Source of the DNA: Lycorma delicatula
Taxonomy: Eukaryota > Arthropoda > Insecta > Hemiptera > Fulgoridae
Assembly: GCF_047948215.1 (NCBI RefSeq)
Contig: NC_134464.1
Coordinates: 3,792,001 to 3,856,000, forward strand
Reading direction: 5' to 3'
DNA length: 64,000 bases
Each line of letters begins with the position of its first letter. Position 1 is the first letter of the stretch. The notes under the pieces are model-generated. The model did not search any database and was not told where the DNA came from. It saw nothing but the letters and a program-made list of their open reading frames with translations. Of this stretch, positions 26,901 through 38,900 are shown in pieces. The position numbers and the translations under genes are program-made.

Positions 26901-29900
26901 CACACCACACATTAAACGAAAAAGTACGTTAGAAATGACATGTAGAAGTCTCATGGGGATTTTCTTCTGCCCAAGTGTGAGTGTTTCAGTAATTTACAAT
27001 GCCATTTCTTGTACGGGATTCAGCAGTAATTAAAATTTTACTTAGGAAATCAGGATGATGTTCACATTTTCTAATTAACCATCGACAGAATTTTATCCGT
27101 CTGTCAAAATCAGGTGGTAATTAATAAATCTTGTCACACTTTGTACGTAATCTTGTCACACTTTTGATGCTCCCATCATGTCTGCCAGATTCTTGATTGC
27201 GAAACATGAAAGTAACCAGAAGGTGCTTGAAGTAGGAGATACTTGTACCACATTCAATACTACTTCTTCAGCGTTAGCATTTCTCTCAAAATATTCATGA
27301 CCTGCATCAAATCATTGTGGTTTAAGGAGACCTGTTTCTTGAACTCACTTCTCCAAAGCCTGAAATGTTTTACAATCCTGTATTTTTTGATCTGGATAAT
27401 TTTCCTCATATTCATTCACAGCAGCCAATCCATTTTTATTTACTTTAACTAAATTAACAACATGTCCCTTAACTTTCCAAATGAAAATGTCAAAACTCCA
27501 AATGTCAACAGCAAAATGAAAATTTGTGGTTTTACCCATTGACTGACTGAACATAAACAGCACAAACACCGTTTAAATGAATATTCATTTGCTAGACACT
27601 AAACTTACCCACCGGGTTGGTCTAGTGGTGAACATGTCTTCCCAAATCAGCTGATTTGGAAGTCGAGAGTTCTAGCGTTCAAGTGCTAGTAAAACCAGCT
27701 ATTTTTACACGGACTTGAATACTAGATCGTGGATACCGGTGTTCTTTGGTGGTTGGGTTTTAATTAACCACACATCTCAGGTATGGTCGAACTGAGAATG
27801 TACAAAACTACACTTCATTCACACTCATACATATCATCCTCATTCATCCTCTGAAGTATTATCTAAACGGTAGTTACCAGAGGCTAAACAGGAAAAAGAA
27901 AGAAAGACACTAAACTTAATTGTTGATCAGGTGTTATTGCCAACCTATGAAAACATAAACATTTTTTATGTTTTAGAAGGATGTCTTTCAAATTTATTTA
28001 TTAAGTTAAATGCGGGTGTATGTATACATGTATACTAATTGAATTAATTTATTGTATTATCATTATTAAAAATATAGTTTATTTTTTATTTTGTTAACAG
28101 ATTGTCATCTGTAACCACCAGAATTCAGAATAAAATAAATAAATGTCTTTCACCATTTTGCTCACCTGTATGTTTAATAGACCATATATTCACTGAATGC
28201 CATTTATTCTGTTAGTTATTTAGACTTTTTATCCCTGACCGAACAGAGATGGTATTTGTGTTTGGGGTAAGAGGTTTTGTGTGTGTGTGATCATTTTCTT
28301 CAAAAACTACTGTACAGATTTCAATGCAGCTTTTTGCATTACACATGAATCACTTCAGAACAGGTTCTTAGACATGTTTTATGCAGTTATAGGCCACCAG
28401 GGGCGCTGCAGTAGATGTGTTTCTCTAAAATGTCTGCCGATGTTGATGCGGTTTTTTGCATTACATAGATATTACTTCAGAGCAGGTTCTTAGATTATTT
28501 TTATTGTTATAAGTTGCCAGGGGGCACTGCAGTAGATAGATTTCTCCAAAACAACAGTAGATAGGTTTCAAAAATTGTTAATTTTGTCAGTTGTGTTATT
28601 TACATTAGATGTACCAAGAAAATGTTCATTTTAAGATTTCAGAATTATACGTTGCAATTTAGCCAATTTAAAAAACTGCCTTTTTTAAATGCAATCTAAG
28701 CGACTTCATTTGAGCATCACTAAATTGAAGAAAGCAATCTTCCATGTGTAAAGAAATAGATTAATTGTGGTATTTTAAAAATAATTTTATCAAATTTGTT
28801 TTTGTACAGAATGTTTTACTTGAAGATGAAGTGTGTTTGGATGGTATTAATTTCACTGATCCAAATTCAACACAATTTCCTAATTTAACTGCTGTTGAAC
28901 AAGCTGCTATATTGGCGCTCTTGTAAGTAATTTTAATTTTTATATGTAAATGACATACTTTAATGCTGAATTTTTTAAAATTATTATGTATTTGTTTTTC
29001 TATGACTTTGTCACAGTTGAACATTTTACCTTTTCTGTATAAATTTGTAAAATAAGAATAAAAATTCTAAACAGAGCTCACATCTCGTAAATAAAACCTT
29101 TTGTATCTATAATATCCAAAACAATTAGGATATTTTTTTAAAAATAATTTATTTAATTTTTATTACTACTGTCCTAAATTATACATTTTTTCATGTAATT
29201 TAACAAAATAATGAAATAAAAGATGAAATTAAATAGCCTCTTTAAAAATAACTAACCCGTACTAAAAAAAATAAAAATACTTTTCAATTATTTAAATTTT
29301 TACCCTTAAAGATCAGCACCTACTTTAAAAAATAATCTGAGTTGAAGTGGTATTTTTTTTTTTACTTTTTAGTACTTTTTTGCATTAGTTTTTTTTTTTT
29401 AATATTATTTTATTTTTTATATTTTTAGAGCCTAAAAATGTAGACTTATAAAAAACTTTACATGAGAAAAAGTTTAGTTTAGAAGAAGGAGAATTTAAAG
29501 AAGCAATGTAATGAACATATTGAACATTAGCTGTGACTAAAGTGTAGCAATACGTATTCCTTATTTTTTATTTAAGTATCCAGAGTTGCCACCTAGTCAG
29601 TGATTGAAACCCACAGCTGGATAATAAAAATTTTTTTTTGTACAATGTTTATTAGTTATATAAAATATAAAAACATGAAAAAAATCAACTTCTAAAAAAA
29701 TACAAATAATAATGTAAATATTAAATAATTTTTAAGCAATGCGAGATAAAAATTTAAAAAAATTCATAAAAATCACAGAACAAAATACTAATAGGTTCAT
29801 ATTTTATTTATTGCCTTAAAAATATTTTATTTATTGCTCCACGCTGCTTCCAAAATCTTTTTATTTTTTATTATTTTATTGAAAAAAATCAGTACAATTT

Positions 29901-32900
29901 TGTAATATTTAAATTATTACAGATTAATAATTCTGCCTTTACTTTTTCTGCTGTTTATCTGTTTCTTTTATCCCACCATAATTCATACATTGAAGAGAGA
30001 ATTCTCTCAATATTTGCATTGGATGTTGGAATGCAAGTATAAATTCAATTAATTTTTTTACGTTAGGAAAGTTGCCTTTTCGTAATATATATGCCCATAC
30101 TTGTGAGTTACTTTTCTCCTTTTTAATGTTCTTTTCCAAATGTTTCACTATTTCTTTAATAGTGGAAATTTCATCAAAAATATCATCACTGTTTTCTTAT
30201 AAGTTTATTTCATTTATATATTTATCTGCTTCTTTGAAATGTTCTTTTAAACCCTACAAACACACGGTATAACTCAGTTTCATCACTGTCTTCTTTTTCA
30301 ACAATTAAGATGCGTTTTATGAAAATATGTAAGAAAGAGTGAACAAAATAAAATAAATCATGAATTTTGTTAGGGATATTGTATCATTAATGCCATTTTC
30401 ATGTTCGTGCATGAATTTCCAGATGGTGGGATTACATTCATCTTCTCCTTGATTTAAAAAATGAAGAGTTAGCATACCAATTCTTTAGTAGTTTATCAGT
30501 TGCTTGTACAGACCCAACTACCTTGTTGAAACATGTTTCAATATCTGAAAGTACGACTGGTCAAGAAAATCAAAAACAGTCTTTTAGTTTTCTGGTATGA
30601 AGTGCTGGATGAAAATTTGCTGTAAATTTTTAAGACCGACGTTTCCATATTGTATTTCATTGTTTTTTATGCTTATTTAGCAGATATGAATAATATGACA
30701 ATTACCATTAGCGTTTATTAAATTTTTGTTATTTGCTTGTAATTTTGTAAAAACCGAAGAATCGCATCCAAAGTTAACAGGTGCATTATCAGCTCCAAGT
30801 GAGGTAATGTTCTTAATATATAATTCTACATGGTTAATTGTTGATTGAATAATATTAAAAATATCTTCAGCAGTTTCGCCCCATGTCTGTTTAAAATCTA
30901 TGAGAGCATGAACAATAGGTTGCTCGTAATCATTTACATTAAAATGCTGAATTGCAATTGGAAACGAACTTTTTATTACCTTTATTCAAAGCATCAGTAG
31001 GAATACTAAACGGTAGATGTGTCAACAACTTTTTTAATTATTTCAAGTGCTTAGGGAGCCAAAACTTTTGTACCTGAGACTGTTTTCGTCTGCCCAAGTC
31101 TTATGTTTTTGCACATCATATAATCAGGAAGTGTTGTAGCATTAACTTCAGTTCCACACATCATGGATAAAAAGCTGTTATGTGACTTAACACGTGATAA
31201 ACTTGTGATAATTCTGCTGCTGCTACTTGATCTTCAAACTTGGAACATTTTGGTTTAAAAAAGTTTTCCAAATTGGAGGTACAAGCAAGTAAAGTTACAT
31301 TTTTTTTATGACTATTTGGTTCCATATGCATTTTTACATCTTTTATGCCATTCCATTTGACACTAAAGGTTATATTGCATATCAAACATCTCTGTGCTTT
31401 TTATCGTCTTCTTAACTGTTTGCAACCATTTTTTATAATCTGCATGTTGTAACCGTTCTTGATTAAATTTGCAACTTTGTCTCCTCTTTTTTGTTTCAGT
31501 TGTCATATTTCCTATTAAATTATAAAAAATTTAAATAAACATTTTATTTAAAAAAAAAAAACCATAATGCTATATTGTATTTCCCCATGTATATATGTTG
31601 TATCAGCGTTGTGGTGATTGTACTTCTGGTTGTATAAAAAACGTACAGCAAAATAGCACACTAATGAGATGATTGAACCGCAGGATTGAGAAGTTATTTT
31701 CATAAATGTTAGATTAAGAAACATTTTCATTTTCACAGTCACTCCTTACGATGATATTTGGAACTAATATCACCGTAAATAAAAGTTTCTCAGTTCTCAT
31801 AAAAGTTTTTTTTTGTAAATTTTCAATTTCGAAGAAAATCGGACAAATCATCCAATTACCAGATCATTATTCGAAAAACCAGATTATCTGGGGGAAAACT
31901 GGTCAGGTGGCAACACTGTAAGTATCTAAGTTTTCCAGATTACTTTGTGTATTTGTGTAGAAGTATTTTAAATATGAGAATGGTATCAGCCTATATATAT
32001 ATATATATTTATTTATATTTAAATTCTCTTAAAGTTAACCATCTACTACAAAATATTGAGATAAGACATATCTTACCTTAATGTCTATTTATTTATTTAT
32101 ATAATTATTTTACTGAAATTAACTTTTTAAGATTCATATTATTCCTGTGTTCTGTTAAATTATATTCTAAATTCTATTAATTTAAACACCTAGTACAGAA
32201 TATAGTACCGTCTAGATAAGACATAACTTAATTTTACCAAAGTACTTTTGCAGGATCTCACACCCTCAGTTCTGATTGAATATTTAATTAAATTGAACAT
32301 TAAAAATGTTAGAATAATGAAATTTATAAATAATAGAAATTATTAAAAATGACATAAAATTAAGTACATTAGAAGAATATTACATATATAGATACAAGCA
32401 AAATTTTAATTTGATAAACCATCAGATAGTGTTTGAGGGAGACAGTCTTATAAAAACTGCAGTAGATAGCAGTAGCAGCACTCATATCATAAATTAATAC
32501 ACAATTTTAGTATTTTTAATTTCTAATATGGAGTTTAAGTAAATATTTCAATCATGACTGGGGATGCGGGATTCAGCGAAAGTTCTTTCATGGTAAAATT
32601 AAGGTAAGATACATCTTATTTCAATTTTCTGTACTAGGTAGTTTATATTAATAGAATTTAAAATATGTACTATTTTAAAGCTAATTGTATAATATAAAAC
32701 TTATTCAGCCATTCCACAAATCACAGGATTAAAGAACATTCTTACCTTACTTTTTTCCATTAAAGCGCTTTTGGGCATAAGCCCATCTTCAGTAATGTTT
32801 TTTAAATTTTACTTTTTTACATTTACACAGTAGATAACATGATGCATTAAAATTTATAGAACAAATATTTGTTCAGTCAAAAAAAAAATTAATTTGAAAG

Positions 32901-35900
32901 GTTATAATATTAAAATTTCCTTTAATATGCTATCTATTTGTTAATACAGTGCTGTACTTAAATATCTAATTTATTTAAAATTCTGTCTGTGGATTCATTC
33001 GGTTGAATTTATGTTTATATTTATATTCATAAAATCTTTCTAAAATTTCTAATTTTTTATTATTACTTTTGTATTCAATATTTACTTTTTCAATTATTTT
33101 TAAATTATTTTCCAAACTAGTTAAATTATGTTTGTTCATTATTAAATGGTCTGGTAGATTTAAGAAACCTATTTTTTTTATTTTTAAATGACTTGGAAAA
33201 GTTCATTAAATCTATCTTTAACAGTCGTATTTGTTTTTCTAATATGTACTTTTTCACAATGATTGCATTTTATTTTATAAATACCAGAAAAAATTAAATA
33301 CCCATAATAAAATTTTATGTACATGATTTATACCGCAGACAATTTTACTTTCAAATACTTGTAGATAAATTTCTGACATTACCACATATAAGGGAAAACC
33401 CATAGGTAATGTGTTTTCTTGTGTATAACATGTACTATTAAATTCAAAATAATTTTGTTTACAAATATTTCTAATTATAGTTATAATATTATTTATAAAT
33501 TTTTGGTCTTCACCTGTATTTATTAATTTGTTTTTTATTAACAAAATTGTATAATCAATAGGAATACAGGGGTACTTGTTAGTTATATCGAAGCTATCAT
33601 TTTTGTTTTATTTATAGTTAATTTATAAATCAACTCATACCTTTTTTTTTATTATATTTATATTCTAAATTTATTTTTGATCTAATTATTTTATCAATCA
33701 TTTTAGTAATTTTATAACTAGAAGCGGTCTTGAAATTGATTAATGATCTCATAGGGATACCTTCTTTATGTAATTTAAGCAGAATTTAATGGGGAAATTC
33801 CTATAAATATTATTTAAGGTGGTAATAAATTGATAAGGAATTTTAAATAAATTAGATAATCAGTACAGTACTGTATTAGTAAAAAAAAATTTTTTTTTAA
33901 TTGATTACAAATATTTGTTCTATATACATTTTAACATATCATGTTATCTATTGTGTAAATGCCAAAAAAGTAAATTAAAAAAAACATTACTGAAGATGGG
34001 CTTAAGCCTGAAAGCGCTTTAATGAAAAAAATGAAGGTAAGAATGTTCGTTAATTCTGTAGTTGTGGACTGGCTGAATTAGTTTTGTATTATATAATTAG
34101 CTAGATTTTACATATAGAGGAGATTTGGACTACAAAAAATTTAATTTAAATAAATTAATATATATATATATATATATATATATTGTTATGCAGTTACAAT
34201 TCAATACTAAGCAGTAATTATGAGAAAAAAATTGAAAGCTGTTTTCAGTTTATTTATTCAATAAATTAATTTTTTTTTTAAATCTTCCATTTATGATATC
34301 TACTAAAATGTATAAAGTAAAAGAGAGAGAGGTATCTGTCTTGTGAAAAAAAAAAATTGAAATCAGCCCATTTGAAGAGTAGGACCTAAACATATATAAT
34401 AAACTATTAAGTCTGTTAAAGGTGCATGAACCTTGCCAGAAATCAAATCTAAATTACACTGTTATTCTACCAACTTGACTGGCCATGTTTTACTTTATCA
34501 TTTCATTTGATGGTCTTAAAAGTATAATGTAAAAGTAAAAATATACTATTAGACAGATTTTGAAAATTATGATTTGTTAAATAGACAGCAGTAGTTTGAG
34601 TTTTCAGTCTGCACTTAACAAGACTGACAGTAGTTTGAATAATATAACATGTAATTAGTTTGAATTATTTTACATGCATTTTAAAATTTTTATGTTTTAA
34701 AATAATTCTGCAAGAAAATATGCTTTCTTTTCAACGAGCAGTTCATTTCTTCCATTTTATTATGTTGGCGGTTGTGTTTTATAAAAAAATCAGTAAGTCA
34801 TAACATCAGTAGACATTTATTTTTATTATTTCTTTTAAATAACATTCTACGAGTCGGAGCGTGGAATGTTAGAAGATTAAAAAAGGTTGGAAGGGTAGAA
34901 AATTTAAAAAGGGAAATGGATAGGGTAAACGTGGATATAGTAGGAATTAGTGAGGTTCGGTGGGAAGAGGAAGGCGACTTTTGGTCAGGTGACTTTAGAG
35001 TAATTAACTCAGCGTCAAATAATGGGCAGGCAGGAGTAGGTTTCGTGATGAACAAACAGATAGGGAGGAGAGTGGAGTATTTCAAGACGCATAGCGATAG
35101 AATCATTGTAATAAGGATAAAATCAAAACCTAAACCGACAACGATTGTTAACGTCTATATGCCTATTAGCGCCCATGATGATGATGAGGTAGAATGTGTA
35201 TACGAAGAGATTGATGAAGCAATTAAACACGTAAAAGGAGATGAAAATTTAATAATAGTTGGAAGTTGGAATGCAAGCAGTGGAAAAGGAAAGGAAGGAA
35301 ATGTAGTGGGTGAATACGGGATGGGCAAAAGGAATGAAAGAGGGGACCGACTTATAGAGTTTTGCACGAAGTATAATTTAGTAATTGCCAACACCCAATT
35401 TAAAAATCATAATAGAAGAATATACACTTGGAAAAAGCCAGGCGATACTGCAAGGTATCAGATAGATTATATCATGGTTAAGCAAAGATTTAGAAATCAA
35501 CTCGTTGACTGCAAAACTTACCCTGGAGCAGACATTGATAGCGACCATAATTTGGAGATAATGAAATGTAGATTGGGGTTTAAAAACCTGAAGATAAGGT
35601 GTCAGATGAATCGGTGGAATTTAGAGAAGCTTGAGGAAGAGGAGGTAAAGAAGATTTTTGATGAGGACATCGCAAGAGGTCTGAGTAAAAATATAAGGTA
35701 GAAAATGTAGAAGAAGAATGGGAGAATGTTAAAAAGGAAATTCTTAAATCAGCAGAAGCAAACTTAGGCAGAATAAAGAGAACTGGTAGAAAACCTTGGG
35801 TTTCAGACGATATATTGCAGCTGATGGATGAACGTAGAAAATATAAGAATGCTAGTGATGAAGAAAGTAAAAGGAACTATCGGCAATTAAGAAATGCTAT

Positions 35901-38900
35901 AAACAGGAAGTGCAAACTGGCGAAAGAAGAGTGGATTAAAGAAAAGTGTTCAGAAGTGGAAAGAGAAATGAACATTGGTAAAATAGACGGAGCATACAGG
36001 AAATTTAAGGAAAATTTTGGGGTACATAAATTAAAATCAAATAATGTGTTAAACAAAGATGGTACACCGATATATAATACGAAAGGTAAAGTCGATAGAT
36101 GGGTGGAATATATTGAAGAGTTATACGGAGGAAATGAATTAGAAAATGGTGTTATAGAGGAAGAAGAGGAAGTTGAGGAGGATGAAATGGGAGAAACAAT
36201 ACTGAGATCTGAATTTAAGAGAGCATTAAAAGATTTAAATGGCAGAAAGGCTCCTGGAATAGGCGGAATACCTGTAGAATTACTGCGCAGTGCAGGTGAG
36301 GAAGCAATTGATTGATTATACTTACTGGTGTGTAATATTTATGAAAAAGGGGAATTTCCATCAGACTTCAAAAAAAGTGTTATAGTAATGATACCAAAGA
36401 AAGCAGGGGCAGATAAATGTGAAGAATACAGAACAATTAGTTTAACTAGTCATGCATCAAAAATCTTAACTAGAATTCTATACAGAAGAATTGAGAGGAG
36501 AGTGGAGGAAGTGTTAGGAGAAGACCAATTTGGTTTCAGGAAAAGTATAGGGATAAGGGAAGCAATTTTAGGCCTCAGATTAATAGTAGAAGGAAGATTA
36601 AAGAAAAACAAACCAACATACTTGGTGTTTATAGACCTAGAAAAGGCATTCGATAACGTAGACTGGAATCAAATGTTCAGCATTTTAAAAAAATTAGGGT
36701 TCAAATACAGAGATAGAAGAACAATTGCTAACATGTACAGGAACCAAACAGCAACAGTAACAATTGAAGAACATAAGAATGAAGCCGTAATAAGAAAGGG
36801 AGTCCGACAAGGATGTTCCCTATTTCCGTTACTTTTTAATCTTTACATGGAACTAGCAGTTAATGATGTTGAGGAACAATTTAGATTCGGAGTAATAGTA
36901 CAAGGTGAAAAGATAAAGATGCTACGATTTGCTGATGATATAGTAATTCTAGCCGAGAGTAAAAAGGATTTAGAAGAAACAATGAACGGCATAGATGAAG
37001 TCCTACGCAAGAACTATCACATGAAAATAAACAAGAACAAAACAAAAGTAATGAAATGTAGTAGAAATAACAAAGATGGACCACTGAATGTGAAAATAGG
37101 AGGAGAAAAGATTATGGAGGTTGAAGAATTTTGTTATTTGGGAAGTAGAATTACTAAAGATGGACGAAGCAAGAGCGATATAAAATGCCGAATAGCACAA
37201 GCTAAACGAGCCTTCAGTAAGAAATATAATTTGTTTGCATCAAAAATTAATTTAAATGTCAGGAAAAGATTTTTGTAAGTGTATGTTTGGAGTGTCGCTT
37301 TATATGGAAGTGAAACTTGGGCAATCGGAGTATCTGAGAAGAAAAGATTAGAAGCTTTTGAAATGCGGTGCTATAGGAGAATGTTAAAAATTAGATGGGT
37401 GGATAAAGTGACAAATGAAGAGGTATTGCGGCAAATAGATGAAGAAAGAAGCCTTTGGAAAAATATAGTTAAAAGAAGAGACAGACTTATAGGCCACATA
37501 CTAAGGCATCCTGGAATAGTCGCTTTAATATTGGAAGGACAGGTAGAAGGGAAAAATTGTGTAGGCAGGCGACATTTGAGCTGCATCAAACCAGTCAAAT
37601 GACTGAAGACAAAAAAAAAATTTCTTTTAATGCATTTTTTTATAACTTTTTAGCACATAAATATAGATTGACAGTAGTGGCAAGTTATATTTTATCTTTT
37701 TACCGAGATGAAATTTATTAGTTTTTAATGTACTGTGTCATTACTGCTTTAATATGTGGAATGGCCTTGTTTTATACTTTATTAAAAATAATGCTATAAT
37801 TAAACATAATGAAAGTTAAAGTGTGATATTTTTTTTGTCATTCATGTATCATCAACAATGATTTCTTAAGAAATACTATTTCATTTATCTATTTGTGATA
37901 AATCTATTGTACATATACAGTATACAAAAATGAATATTACTGTCTTGAATCCCAGGTACTTGGCCTACTCTTTTCTAAAGGTAAAGGATTTTGTTTAAAT
38001 GTTTTAACACATTTTCTATGACAATTTTTCCAATTATTAAACTCGCCAACCTAAATACTTGGTTAATAAATCTAATAAATGAGGGGTTGTAATAAATGGA
38101 AGTAATGTTTAAAAAGTTTTTTAATGATTAGAACCCCTCAAAAAAGCTTCATATGGACTCATATAATCCACTTCTTGCGAGAAAGAATGACAAAAATGCA
38201 AGAAAATATCAAATTTCATGATTATTTATTGTTAAGCTAAATTACAACATGAAAGCAAAAAAATTATTAAAATTAAATTTGTACGTTAGCAGAAAGCTAT
38301 ATGTAGAAGAAAGTGAAGATGGTGTTTAAAATATTTTACTTGCCAGGCTATGGTAATATTCATTTTTAGCTAAAAATGTCAAACGCATTAAGGAATTACT
38401 GGACTGAATTTTATTGTCTGTTTTGCACCATGTACATCTTATAATAATAAATAAAAAATTTTTTTAAGGAACTTCATTTTAATGTTTAATTTACAGCAGT
38501 ATACTTTTAACAAAAGCAATAATGTCTAAATGTTGCAGTTGTGGAGATTTAATAATCACAAAGTAAAGTTTAGAAAGTAATCAAAATGACTAATTTGAGA
38601 TTCAGTAGTCTGTTTTAAACATTGTTATGAAAATTGCTTCAAATTTAAACCAGTCTGTGAACTTCACTTATAATTAGTCAGAATTAAGGTTCACAGTTAT
38701 AATTAGTCAGAATTAAGGCCTTCAGAATTAGAATTTTAAAATCAATGTTTTTTTCTGCATCTATTTAAAAAAAAACAAAAAACAAAAATTGATTGAAAAA
38801 TGTTTGAAAGAGTCAATATATGGAAAAATGAACAGACTAAATTTTTATATGTATTTTATGAAGATTTGACTGTTCATTTCTTAAATGTTTTTCCTCAGAA

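Larger units (their letters stand above)
32706..34090 (-). mobile_element. Penelope-like retroelement B with inverted termini
   Basis: The left terminus (32706-32830) and right terminus (about 33950-34085) are inverted copies sharing AAGAACATTCTTACCTT, TTTTTTCATTAAAGCGCTTT-type and GCCCATCTTCAGTAATG sequence. Between them, on the minus strand, are reverse transcriptase and GIY-YIG pieces (32985-33830). A second plus-oriented copy of the 3' part (33785-33990) shows that the element is a head-to-head or tail-to-tail arrangement. Related sequence occurs at 54350-54840. Confidence 0.75.

Noticed and set aside
34839..37602. Reading the RTE frame as a host endonuclease gene
   Set aside because: Target duplication, A-tail, reverse transcriptase motifs and stops show it is a retrotransposon copy.
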